Assembly: GCF_001704635.1 (NCBI RefSeq)
Contig: NZ_MAXF01000022.1
Span: 1-60,718 of the forward strand
From: Streptomyces sparsogenes
GTDB taxonomy: Bacteria > Actinomycetota > Actinomycetes > Streptomycetales > Streptomycetaceae
Length of the DNA stretch: 60,718 bases
Direction of reading: 5' to 3'
The notes beneath the pieces are model-generated. The model had not been told where the DNA came from and made no database searches. It saw only the letters and a program-made list of their open reading frames with translations. The stretch's first letter is position 1. The number at the start of each line of letters is the position of its first letter. This document shows positions 15,812 to 24,243 of the stretch, piece after piece. The translations under genes and the position numbers were made by a program.

Positions 15812-16483
15812 ATGTCCCGAATACGCAACGCCTTCACCCGGCGCGGGCTCTACGCGCGTCGACGGCTGAGCGTACTGGCCGCGGCCACCGGTCTGATCGC
15901 CCTCACCGGCCTGTTCAACGGCCCGGCCGCCCAGGCGGCACTGCCCACCCCCGTCAGCGCCGCCACCGCCCGCACCTACCTCGCCTCGCTGACCGTGGCG
16001 ACGGAGGACCGCACGGGCTACGACCGCGACCTCTTCCCCCACTGGATCACCCAGAGCGGCGCGTGCAACACCCGCGAGGTCGTCCTCAAGCGCGACGGCA
16101 CCAACGTCCAGCAGGACTCGAGCTGCGCCGCGGTCAGCGGCACCTGGCGCTCCGTCTACGACAACGCGACCTGGACCGCCGCCTCCGACCTGGACATCGA
16201 CCACGTCGTCCCGCTCGCCGAGGCCTGGGACTCCGGCGCGAGCAGGTGGACCACCTCCCGGCGCCAGGCGTTCGCCAACGACCTGACCCGCCCGCAGCTG
16301 ATCGCCGTCACGGACAACGTGAACCAGGAGAAGGGCGACAAGGACCCGGCCGAGTGGCTGCCGCCGGTCACCTCGTACCGCTGCACGTACGCCCGCGCCT
16401 GGGTGCAGGTGAAGCACTACTACGGTCTGTCGGTCGACTCCGCCGAGAAGAGCGCCCTCAGCTCCCTCCTGAACGGCTGCTGA
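15812..16483 (+). CDS. Secreted HNH-family nuclease
   Basis: This 223-residue protein has a clear signal peptide: a basic start, the hydrophobic core LSVLAAATGLIALTGLF and a cleavage region PAAQAALP near 46. The mature part is the DUF1524/HNH type found in streptomycete exported nucleases. The core is DLDIDHVVPLAEAWDSGAS, followed by RRQAFANDL and NVNQEKGDKDPAEWLPP, which give the His/Asn/His metal site. Cysteines in GACN, SSCA, YRCT and the C-terminal NGC would form disulfides. It probably degrades extracellular DNA or RNA. Confidence 0.88.
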   Translation: MSRIRNAFTRRGLYARRRLSVLAAATGLIALTGLFNGPAAQAALPTPVSAATARTYLASLTVATEDRTGYDRDLFPHWITQSGACNTREVVLKRDGTNVQQDSSCAAVSGTWRSVYDNATWTAASDLDIDHVVPLAEAWDSGASRWTTSRRQAFANDLTRPQLIAVTDNVNQEKGDKDPAEWLPPVTSYRCTYARAWVQVKHYYGLSVDSAEKSALSSLLNGC

Positions 16484-16626
16484 GCCCGGCGCCGGACGGC
16501 TGCCGAGCCCGGGCCGGACGCCGACCCGGAACCCCGCGCCCTCCTTCGTCGTTCCGTACGAGACGCCTTCGCGCGTCGAACGCCATGAAGGACGCCGTGA
16601 CGCCACGAGCGACGGAGGAGGGCCGG

Positions 16627-18414
16627 ATGGCCGGGTTGCGCCTGGGACCGCTGCTGCGCCACGTGGACTGGGAGACGGGCACCGGCGCGACGGTCTGGAT
16701 CGAGGCCGACCGGGCCTGCGAGGCCGAGGTGCGGTGCGCCGACGGCGCCGGCGGCGCGGCCCGCACCTGGCGGATCGCCGGGCACCACTACGCCCTGATC
16801 CCGGTTACCGGGCTGCGCCCGGGCGCCGAGACGGCCTACCGCGTGCTGCTGGACGGCGAGCAGGTGTGGCCGCTGCCCGACTCCCCCTTCCCGGACTCCA
16901 CGATCCGCACCCCCACGCCCCGGCACCCCGCCACCGGAGAGGCATCCGCCACCGGAGAAGCGCTCGCCACCGGAGAGGCCCCCACCGCCGGAGAGGCCTC
17001 CACCGCCGGAGAGGCCCCCGGCGCCCCCGCCACCGTGCGCGTCGCCTTCGGCTCCTGCCGGTGGGCGGCGCGGCCCGCCGACTCCTCGCCCGACCCGATC
17101 GGCCCCGACGCGCTGGGCGCCTTGGCGCACACCCTCGCCCACACGCCGGGGGCCGAGCGCCCGGACGTCCTGGTCCTCCTCGGCGACCAGATCTACGCGG
17201 ACGAGACCTCGGAGGCGACCCGCCGCTGGCTCGCCGCGCGGCGCGATGTGAAGCAGCCGCCGTGGGAGCAGGTCGCCGACTACGAGGAGTACACCCGGCT
17301 GTACGACGAGTCCTGGCTGGACCCGGAGGTGCGCTGGCTGCTCTCCACGGTCCCCAGCTGCATGATCTTCGACGACCACGACGTCATCGACGACTGGAAC
17401 ACCAGCGAGGCGTGGCTGCGGCGGATGCGCGCCACGCCCTGGTGGCGGGAGCGGATCCTCAGCGGCCTGATGTCGTACTGGGTCTACCAGCACCTCGGCA
17501 ACCTCTCCCCGGCCGAGCTGGCGGCCGATCCGCTGTACGCGGCGGTGCGGGAGGCGCCGGACGGCACGGAGCCGCTGCGGGAGTTCGCCGCCCGCGCCGA
17601 CGCCGACCCCACGTACGCCCGCTGGAGCTACCGCCGCGACTTCGGGCGGGTGCGGCTGCTGATGGTGGACACCCGGGCCGCCCGCGTGCTGACGGAGGGC
17701 GAGCGGGCGATGGTCGCCGAGCCGGAGCTGGCCTGGCTGCGCGAGCAGGCGCTGGACGGCGCGGACGGCTACGCCACCGAGGGCAGCGCCGGGCCGTACG
17801 ACCACCTGCTGATCGGCACCTCGCTCCCCTGGCTGCTGCCGCACTTCGTGCACGACGTGGAGGCGTGGAACGCCGCGGTGTGCGGCGGGGCGCGCGGCCC
17901 GCGGTGGGCGCGGCTGGGGGAAGACCTGCGCCGGCGCGGCGACTTGGAGCACTGGGCGGCCTTCCCCGAGTCCTTCGAGGCGCTCACCGAGCTGATCGCG
18001 AAGGTGGGCGGCGGGCCCTCGGCGCCGGCGACGATCAGTGTGCTGTCCGGCGATGTGCACCACGCGTACATCGCCGAGCCCGACTGGTCGCGGTGGCCGC
18101 AGCCGCCGGACAGCCGGGTGCGGCAGCTGACGTGTTCCCCCGTGCACAACCGCACCTACGCCTCCATCCGGCTCGGTTTCCGCTTCGGCTGGAGCCGGGC
18201 GGGCCGGCGGCTCGGCCGCGCCTTCGCCCGGCACGGGCGGGTCACCCCGAGCCGGCTGGACTGGAGCAGGACGGGCGGGCCGTGGTTCGGCAACCAGCTG
18301 ATGACGCTGACGCTGCGGGGGCGCGCCGCGCGGCTGCGGCTGGACCAGGCCCGGCCCGACCCCTCGGGCGGCGGGGCCCGGCTGGTCACGGCCCTGGAGA
18401 CGGACGGTCTTTGA
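16627..18414 (+). CDS. PhoD-family alkaline phosphatase/phosphodiesterase
   Basis: About 595 residues from ATG 16627, which follows GGAGGAGGG; an in-frame ATG at 16585 is less well supported. An N-terminal fibronectin-like domain is followed by a low-complexity insert of five 6-residue repeats (A-T/A-G-E-A-x). The metallophosphatase core then has FGSCRWA, LLGDQIYADE, FDDHDVIDDWN, VDTRAARV and LSGDVHHAYIAEP. These supply the Ca/Fe ligands of PhoD. The protein lacks an obvious Tat signal, unlike the secreted PhoD, so this branch may be cytosolic. Confidence 0.87.
   Translation: MAGLRLGPLLRHVDWETGTGATVWIEADRACEAEVRCADGAGGAARTWRIAGHHYALIPVTGLRPGAETAYRVLLDGEQVWPLPDSPFPDSTIRTPTPRHPATGEASATGEALATGEAPTAGEASTAGEAPGAPATVRVAFGSCRWAARPADSSPDPIGPDALGALAHTLAHTPGAERPDVLVLLGDQIYADETSEATRRWLAARRDVKQPPWEQVADYEEYTRLYDESWLDPEVRWLLSTVPSCMIFDDHDVIDDWNTSEAWLRRMRATPWWRERILSGLMSYWVYQHLGNLSPAELAADPLYAAVREAPDGTEPLREFAARADADPTYARWSYRRDFGRVRLLMVDTRAARVLTEGERAMVAEPELAWLREQALDGADGYATEGSAGPYDHLLIGTSLPWLLPHFVHDVEAWNAAVCGGARGPRWARLGEDLRRRGDLEHWAAFPESFEALTELIAKVGGGPSAPATISVLSGDVHHAYIAEPDWSRWPQPPDSRVRQLTCSPVHNRTYASIRLGFRFGWSRAGRRLGRAFARHGRVTPSRLDWSRTGGPWFGNQLMTLTLRGRAARLRLDQARPDPSGGGARLVTALETDGL
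16930..17025 (+). repeat. 18-bp in-frame tandem repeat in the PhoD-like gene
   Basis: Five units of 18 bp encode ATGEAS-like hexapeptides between the N-terminal domain and the phosphatase core. They add a flexible linker and are likely variable in number. Confidence 0.75.
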
Positions 18415-18965
18415 GGCCTGGAAGGTCTATTACGAGACGCTGTTGGGACAGCGGGGACGGGCCGGACAGCCGGGAATCAGGGGCTCCACGGGATTCCGGA
18501 GACGATTTCTGGCCACCGAGCACGACGGAGCGCAAGAGGCGGCCGTGCCGGGCGAGTCCGGGGTCATGACGTGTGATCGCTGATGTTGGACGAGCGGCCC
18601 GCCGCGCCCGCGCGTCGCGGAGTTGGCCACGCCGACCGAGGCGAGGGCGCTGGAGGCGCTCGGTCCGCATGGGGAGATGGAGGAGCCGGGTCCCGTCGGG
18701 CCGGGCGGAATCCCCGGCTTCGGCGCGCGGCGGGCGCGGGTGCCGGCCCTCCGGTGGTGCCGGCGACGCCGACGGCGACCGGGGCGCGGCCCGGCGTCAC
18801 CCCGCTGACCTCGTACGACACCGATGCCGTCGATCGACCGGCGCCGCGCGCGGCGGCCTCAGATTGGCGAAACTTGAACTTGCAACAAAAGGTGAGGGGA
18901 ACCCAACCTGACACTCCCGTTGGTTCCCGTCCCCGGAACCCTTCCCGGAACAAGGAGCAGTCCCC
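18415..18965. other. 550-bp region without a convincing gene
   Basis: Open frames here have no recognisable domain and poor codon pattern. The last 120 bp are AT-richer than the rest and probably hold the promoter of the DoxX gene. Around 18868-18890 is a short direct repeat, ACTTGAACTTGCAAC, that could bind a MarR/HxlR-type repressor. Confidence 0.5.
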
Positions 18966-19445
18966 ATGCCCCCGTCCGCCACCCCCCAAGGTCTCGCCGA
19001 CCGCCTGGACGGCACCAGGCCGTACATCCTCTCCCTCTTCCGCATCGTCGTCGGCCTGCTCTTCTTCTGCCACGGCGCCTCATCGCTGCTGGGCTGGTTC
19101 GGCGGCCTGATGGGCACCGGCAAGACCCTCGACGCGGGCACCTGGCCCGGCTGGTACGCGGCCGTGATCCAGCTCGTCGGCGGCGGCCTGGTGCTGCTGG
19201 GCCTCGGCACCCGCAGCGCGGCGTTCATCTGCTCCGGCTCGATGGCGTACGCGTACTTCCACGAGCACCAGCCGGAGAAGCTGTGGCCCATCCAGAACGG
19301 CGGCGAGGCGGCCGCGATGTTCTGCTGGGCGTTCCTGCTGATCGTCTTCACCGGCCCCGGCCCCTGGGCGCTCGACCGCTTCCTGGGCTCGGCGCGCCCG
19401 TCGGTCACCACCTCCGAGACGCACCGTCAGCCGACGGCCGTCTAG
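18966..19445 (+). CDS. DoxX-family membrane protein
   Basis: This 159-residue protein has four membrane segments and the family-typical FRIVVGLLFFCHGASSLLGWFGG at the first helix. GGGLVLLGLGTRSAAF and NGGEAAAMFCWAFLLIVF follow in later helices. DoxX proteins act with redox partners in thiol stress in mycobacteria. Here there is no adjacent sulfurtransferase or superoxide dismutase. It is probably monocistronic. Confidence 0.85.
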   Translation: MPPSATPQGLADRLDGTRPYILSLFRIVVGLLFFCHGASSLLGWFGGLMGTGKTLDAGTWPGWYAAVIQLVGGGLVLLGLGTRSAAFICSGSMAYAYFHEHQPEKLWPIQNGGEAAAMFCWAFLLIVFTGPGPWALDRFLGSARPSVTTSETHRQPTAV

Positions 19446-19770
19446 GGCGACTCGGCGGCCCGGCGGCTCGACGACCGCGACGGCCCCGCGACTCGACGGC
19501 TCGCCGGCTCGACGACCGTGCGATAAAGCGACAAAGCAATAAGTCGCTCGATCAATCTGGCCGACCACACCAAGTCCCGCTTCACCTGATGCGGGGGTAC
19601 CTCCCCATTCGTCCCCCGGGAGGCGACCCCCGCGTCACGTGATTCGAACAACATCAACACCCCCCGACCCCATCCCCACCCGCCACAGGCGTACGCTGTA
19701 TGACTGTGAAGGCCGCTCCTGCCGCTCCCCAGCGACATCGCGGCTGGGGGGAACGGGACCGGGAGAAACG

Positions 19771-20457
19771 TTGCTGGAACATCTGGGGTCGCTGACCAAC
19801 ACCCCATGGATTTACGCGGTTGTCGGCATGTCCGTTCTCCTCGACGTCTTCCTCCCCGTCCTGCCCAGCGGTGTCCTCGTCATCACGGCGGCCACCGCGG
19901 CCGCCGGGACCACCGTGGACGCCGTGGGCGTGGTGCGCGTCCAGGCGGGCGCCGCCGACTTCCCCGAGATGTTCGCCCTGATGCTGTGCGCCGCCACCGC
20001 CTCCGTCCTCGGCGACATGGTCGCCTACCGGCTGGCCTGGCGCGGCAGCGACCGCCTCGACCGCGCCATCTCCCGCTCCCGCCGGCTCACCTCCGCGCAG
20101 GAGAAGCTGGGCACGGCGCTGGTGCGGGGCGGTGGCGCGCTGGTCGTCATAGCCCGCTTCGCGCCCGCCGGGCGGTCGGTCGTCAGCCTGAGCGCGGGCG
20201 CGGCGCACCGCCGGGCCAAGGAGTTCCTGCCCTGGTCGGCCGTCGCCGGACTGGCCTGGGCCGCCTACAGCGTGAGCCTGGGTTACGTCGGCGGGCAGTG
20301 GCTCGGCGCCACCTGGCTCGGCACGGCGGTCTCGGTGCTCGCGCTCTTCGCGGCCGGCGCGGGCGCGGCCTATGTGATGAAGCGCCCCGCCGAAGCGGAG
20401 CAGCCGCTCCCGGCCCATCCCACGGTAAGCGGAGCGGGGCCGGCCGTGACGCCGTAG
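19771..20457 (+). CDS. DedA-family (VTT domain) membrane protein
   Basis: About 228 residues starting at TTG 19771, which has GGGAG six bases before it; no ATG gives a sensible start. The SNARE-associated/VTT domain is seen in VLLDVFLPVLPSGVLVIT, GDMVAYRLAWRGSDRLD and VVIARFAPAGRSVVSLSAGA. The FxPxGR-like motif is the conserved half-hairpin. Family members include undecaprenyl-phosphate and phospholipid transporters. A second, more typical DedA gene lies at 39958. Confidence 0.82.
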   Translation: MLEHLGSLTNTPWIYAVVGMSVLLDVFLPVLPSGVLVITAATAAAGTTVDAVGVVRVQAGAADFPEMFALMLCAATASVLGDMVAYRLAWRGSDRLDRAISRSRRLTSAQEKLGTALVRGGGALVVIARFAPAGRSVVSLSAGAAHRRAKEFLPWSAVAGLAWAAYSVSLGYVGGQWLGATWLGTAVSVLALFAAGAGAAYVMKRPAEAEQPLPAHPTVSGAGPAVTP

Positions 20458-20458
20458 C

Positions 20459-20487
20459 GCACGCCCGGACCCGACCGCCGGGCGTGC
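20459..20487. terminator. 10-bp hairpin after the DedA gene
   Basis: GCACGCCCGG at 20459-20468 pairs exactly with CCGGGCGTGC at 20478-20487. It starts just after the stop codon. Confidence 0.6.
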
Positions 20488-20557
20488 GAATTCAGGATCC
20501 CACCGCGAAATCCCGTTAACGTCCCCTCATGCGCATCCCCACCCCGCCGGACCCCGC

Positions 20558-21163
20558 ATGGTGACCCGCCGCAGCCGTACCGCCGCCACCCTGGTCGGCG
20601 GCGCCCTGGTGCTCGCCGCCGCGATCCTCGTCGTACGGCACTTCACCGCCCCGTCCGAGCCCGAACTCCCGACGATCCCCGCGGCCCGCCGCCCGGTGGT
20701 CGAGGCGGCCGCCCGCCTCTGCCCCAAGGTGAGCGTGCCGCTGCTGGCCGCGCAGATCGACGCGGAGAGCGGCTGGCGGCCGGACGCGGACTCCGGGCAC
20801 GCGCAGGGGATCTCGCAGTTCGCCCCGCAGACCTGGGCCGAGTGGGGCCGCGACGGGGACGGCGACGGAAAGGCCGACGTCTGGGAGCCCGAGGACGCCA
20901 TCCCCTCGCAGGCGCGCTACATGTGCCATCTGTACGACATGGTGAAGAACCTGCCCGGCGATCCGACCGAGCTGGCGCTTGCCGCGTACAACGCCGGGCC
21001 GACCGCGGTCCTCAAGGCCCGCGGGATCCCGAGGATCGACGAGACCCGCGAGTACGTGGACCGCATCCTGCACACGCTGCTCCCCCAGTACCGCAAGAGC
21101 GAGGCGGAGTACGCGGCGGCACACCCGTCGCCGGGCGCCTCCCGTCTCACGCCCCGGCCGTGA
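20558..21163 (+). CDS. Exported lytic transglycosylase (SLT domain)
   Basis: This 201-residue protein has an N-terminal membrane or signal helix (AATLVGGALVLAAAILVV, about 8-25). An SLT-type transglycosylase domain follows. The catalytic glutamate lies in QIDAESGWRPDA (near 69), then GISQFAPQTWAEWGRD and LALAAYNAGPTAVLKA. The GDGDGKADVWEPEDAI loop resembles a calcium site. It cleaves peptidoglycan outside the membrane. The start may equally be the GTG at 20561. An 11-codon upstream frame at 20529 overlaps the start and is probably chance. Confidence 0.87.
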   Translation: MVTRRSRTAATLVGGALVLAAAILVVRHFTAPSEPELPTIPAARRPVVEAAARLCPKVSVPLLAAQIDAESGWRPDADSGHAQGISQFAPQTWAEWGRDGDGDGKADVWEPEDAIPSQARYMCHLYDMVKNLPGDPTELALAAYNAGPTAVLKARGIPRIDETREYVDRILHTLLPQYRKSEAEYAAAHPSPGASRLTPRP

Positions 21164-21929
21164 TGAAGTCCTCGACGGCGCGTACGAGTTCCAGCGGCGT
21201 CTCGTCGGCGGGGTAGTGCCCCGCGCAGGGCAGCTCGACCAGGTCGGCCCGCGGGTACCAGCGCAGCCAGGTCCGCCGCATCAGCTCCGCCGTCAGCGCC
21301 GGGTCGTGCGCCCCGATCACCACCCGGACCGGCACCCGGGCCCCGGCGATGTCCTCGTGGAAGTCCTCCAGGGCCCAGGAGTCCAGCCAGGCCCGGAACG
21401 CCTTGGCGTCGCTGTGCTCCAGCGAGTGCCGGACCATCAGGTCGAGCCAGGCGTCGGGGTGGCGGCCGCCGGTGGTGTGGTCGATGATCGCCCGCCGGCT
21501 CTCGGGGTGCTCGGCGGCGGAGGTGAACAGCTCCCACTGCTCGCCGTCCATCGGCATCCCGCTCGCGGGGAAGGGGGCGACCCCGATCAGCCGCACGACC
21601 CGGTCGGGGGCGGCGGCCACGACCCGCTGCGCTACGGAGCCGCCCATCGAGTGCCCGACGAGCGAGAACCGCTGCCAGCCGAGGTCGTCGGCGAGCGCCA
21701 GCAGATCGCGGCCCGCCTCCTCGGTGGTGTACTCACCGGGGATGTCCCGTGCCTCCCCGTAGCCGCGCAGATCGGGGAGTGCGTAGGTGAAGGTCCGTCG
21801 GTCGATGTGCGGCAGCACGGCCGCGAAGGCGGCGCGGTCCGAGAACCAGCCGTGGACGGCCATGACGTGGTGCGGCCCTTCGCCGACGAGCTCGAACGGT
21901 GGAACGAGGGGTGGAACGATCGGTCCCAT
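21147..21929 (-). CDS. Alpha/beta-fold hydrolase
   Basis: About 260 residues from ATG 21929, with GGAGGT upstream. Typical features are the oxyanion strand HVMAVHGWFSDRAAF, the nucleophile elbow SLVGHSMGGSVAQ (serine near 94), an acid residue in VIGAHDPAL and the histidine in CAGHYPADETP. The substrate is unknown. Its 3' end overlaps the 3' end of the convergent transglycosylase gene by 17 bp. Confidence 0.87.
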   Translation of the reverse strand: MGPIVPPLVPPFELVGEGPHHVMAVHGWFSDRAAFAAVLPHIDRRTFTYALPDLRGYGEARDIPGEYTTEEAGRDLLALADDLGWQRFSLVGHSMGGSVAQRVVAAAPDRVVRLIGVAPFPASGMPMDGEQWELFTSAAEHPESRRAIIDHTTGGRHPDAWLDLMVRHSLEHSDAKAFRAWLDSWALEDFHEDIAGARVPVRVVIGAHDPALTAELMRRTWLRWYPRADLVELPCAGHYPADETPLELVRAVEDFITAGA

Positions 21930-22163
21930 GGCACCTCCGGTCCCAGTCGAAGACGGGCGCGCGGCGCGCGTGCCCGTTGCCGGACAACGGTGGCGGCAAC
22001 CGGCGGCCCCGACAAGGCCGCTGCGCATATGCGTGGGCAGCGCCTGACCGTGACCTGACAGCCAGCGGGTGGGACTGCTCCTTCGGCCGTATCCGCGCGT
22101 ACCATGAGACGCAGGTCAGAGCTCCCCCAGCTATCGCCGGCAGGTGCCCCCTCGGAGCCACCG

Positions 22164-23003
22164 ATGAACCGCCGCCGCACCCCGCACCAGAGCACCGAAG
22201 AGGCGCTGCGTTCTCTGGGGCGGCTGACCGCCCAGATCCTGGAGCGGATCAAGCTCCAGCAGGCACGGGTGGAGCTGGCCGTGGCCCTGCAGCGCCATAT
22301 GCTGCCGTCCGAACTGCCGGCCCTCCCCGGTCTGCACGCGGCCGCCCGCTACACCCCCGCACGGGACGGGCTGGACATCGGCGGCGACTGGTACGACGCC
22401 TTCCCGCTGCCCGGCACCGCCTCGGTCGGGTTCGCCATCGGCGACGTACAGGGCCATGACGTGGAGGCGGCGGCCTTCATGGGCCAGGTCCGCACGGGGC
22501 TGCGCGCCATCGCCGCCGCCACCTGCGACCCGGGCGAGGTGCTGCGCGGCGTCAACGAACTGCTCATCTCGATGGGCACCGACCTGTTCACCACCTGCTC
22601 CTTCCTGCGCTTCGACCCCGTCGCCGGCGAGCTGGCCTGCTCCCGGGCGGGCCACGTCCCGGCCGTATGGGCCTCGGCCGACTGCCCGGTCGAGGTCGTC
22701 TGGGACCCCGGGGGCCTGCCGCTGGGGATCATGCCCGGGGAGACCTATCCGGTGACCCGCCGCCGGCTGACGCGGGCGGGCGCCTTCGTCCTGTTCACGG
22801 ACGGGGTGGTGGAAGGGCCGTCGTACCCGATCGACCGGGGCCTCGCGGAGGTGTCACGGCTGGTCGGCGCGGGCTACGAGGCCGACGCGGAGGAGCTGGC
22901 CACGCGGGTGAGCCAGGTGGCCGACCGGACCGGCCACAGCGACGACGCGGCCGTGCTGGTGCTGCGCCACGACGGCGTACGGCGCGACCGCCCGGGACCG
23001 TGA
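22164..23003 (+). CDS. SpoIIE-type PP2C serine/threonine phosphatase
   Basis: About 279 residues from ATG 22164; an ATG at 22104 would add 20 residues but has no ribosome-binding site. A short N-terminal coiled helix (SLGRLTAQILERIKLQQARV) precedes the phosphatase. The metal-binding aspartates lie in DIGGDWYDAFPLP, AIGDVQGHDVEAA, VLFTDGVVEG and GHSDDAAVLVL. There is no sensor domain in the same chain. Such proteins usually act on anti-anti-sigma factors. The gene is followed by a MASE1 sensor gene on the same strand, which may supply input. Confidence 0.87.
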   Translation: MNRRRTPHQSTEEALRSLGRLTAQILERIKLQQARVELAVALQRHMLPSELPALPGLHAAARYTPARDGLDIGGDWYDAFPLPGTASVGFAIGDVQGHDVEAAAFMGQVRTGLRAIAAATCDPGEVLRGVNELLISMGTDLFTTCSFLRFDPVAGELACSRAGHVPAVWASADCPVEVVWDPGGLPLGIMPGETYPVTRRRLTRAGAFVLFTDGVVEGPSYPIDRGLAEVSRLVGAGYEADAEELATRVSQVADRTGHSDDAAVLVLRHDGVRRDRPGP

Positions 23004-23139
23004 CTGCGGCGGCTGAGGTCGTTGCTGCCGCGGCCGGGACCGTGACTGCCGCGCCCGCGGGCGGGCGGTTCCCCCGTGCGGCGGAGACCGCGCCACGGCC
23101 GCGCGTGTCACCCGCTCCGAGCCGCGACGGCGTTGTGTG

Positions 23140-24150
23140 ATGGCCGCTGTGGCAGGCGATGACGGGATCCGGCGATACGGTGCCACGGCCCTGCGGATCC
23201 TCGCCGTCGCGGCGGCCTACTACGTGGGGGCCCGGGTCGGGCTGCAGCAGGAGCTGGTCCGCGGGCAGATCACCCCGCTGTGGCCGCCCACCGGCATCGC
23301 CCTGACCTGTCTGCTCCTTCTCGGCCTGCGCACCTGGCCGGGCGTCGCGCTGGGCGCCCTCCTGGTCAACGCCCCGATCGGGCCGACTGTCCCCGCGGTC
23401 GCCGCGATCGTCGCGGGCAACACCGCGGCCCCGGTCTGCTCGTACCTGCTGCTGCGGCGCATCGGTTTCCACGCGGGTCTTGACCGGCTGCGGGACGCGC
23501 TGGCCCTGGTCTTCCTCGGCGCGCTGGCCGGAATGCTGATCAGCTCGACCGTGGGCACCGGGGTGCTGGTCCTGGAGGGGGCGATCGGGACCGGCGACTT
23601 CTGGACCACCTGGTCGGTGTGGTGGACGGGGGACGCGATGGGCGTCCTGGTGATCACCCCGCTGCTGCTGATGCTCCGCAAGGCACGGCCGCCGCGCGAC
23701 GTAAATCCCTATCGGTGGGCCGAGGCGGGGCTGCTGACGCTGGGGACGGCGGCCGTCACGCTGCTCGCCACGCACTCCGCCCACAGCCTGCTCTTCCTGG
23801 TCTTCCCCTTCCTGATCTGGGCGGCCCTGCGCTTCCAGCTGGCGGGGGCCGCGCTGTGCTCGCTGATCGTGTCGGTGATCGCGATCCAGGCCACGGCGGC
23901 GGGGGTCGGCCCGTTCGCCGGGCATACGCTGCTGACGCGGATGGTCACCCTTCAGGCGTTCAACGGCTCGACCGCGCTGACCGCGCTGCTGCTCTCGGCG
24001 ATCATCACGGAGCGGAACCGTACCCGTCGGCAGATCGAGCGGATCTGCACCCAGCTCGCCGAGGCGGTCGTCCGGATGGCGCCGGACGAGGCGTCGCTGC
24101 GGCAGTGGCCGCCGCCCCGCCACGGCGACGAGCCGCCGGACCGGCGGTAG
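23140..24150 (+). CDS. MASE1-domain integral membrane protein
   Basis: About 336 residues with eight or more membrane helices. MASE1 hallmarks are AAAYYVGARVGLQ, ITPLWPPTGIALTCLLLLG and TTWSVWWTGDAMGVLVITPL. MASE1 is normally the sensory input of kinases, GGDEF proteins or phosphatases. Here it stands alone with only a short cytosolic tail (ITERNRTRRQIERICTQLAEA). It follows the SpoIIE phosphatase by about 135 bp, so input and output may have been split into two chains. Confidence 0.82.
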   Translation: MAAVAGDDGIRRYGATALRILAVAAAYYVGARVGLQQELVRGQITPLWPPTGIALTCLLLLGLRTWPGVALGALLVNAPIGPTVPAVAAIVAGNTAAPVCSYLLLRRIGFHAGLDRLRDALALVFLGALAGMLISSTVGTGVLVLEGAIGTGDFWTTWSVWWTGDAMGVLVITPLLLMLRKARPPRDVNPYRWAEAGLLTLGTAAVTLLATHSAHSLLFLVFPFLIWAALRFQLAGAALCSLIVSVIAIQATAAGVGPFAGHTLLTRMVTLQAFNGSTALTALLLSAIITERNRTRRQIERICTQLAEAVVRMAPDEASLRQWPPPRHGDEPPDRR

Positions 24151-24153
24151 GGG

Positions 24154-24221
24154 TTTGCGGTGAGTATGGGACAGCGACACGCCGTGGTGTCGGCGTGTCG
24201 CTGTCCCATACTCACCGCAAA
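24154..24221. terminator. Perfect 30-bp inverted repeat between convergent genes
   Basis: The arms 24154-24183 and 24192-24221 are exactly complementary around an 8-nt loop (GTGGTGTC). The stem is much less GC-rich than the surroundings and lies 4 bp after the MASE1 stop and 22 bp from the opposite gene's stop. It can serve as a bidirectional terminator. Length and perfection are unusual. Confidence 0.85.
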
Positions 24222-24243
24222 GTCACTGACATCGCCCCCCGCC

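Noticed and set aside
18415..18965. A small gene between PhoD and DoxX
   Set aside because: Several short frames exist on both strands, but none has a ribosome-binding site together with a plausible codon pattern or domain.
20529..20564. Regulatory upstream peptide before the lytic transglycosylase
   Set aside because: An 11-codon frame overlaps the start, but there is no ribosome-binding site or conserved motif, so it is probably chance.
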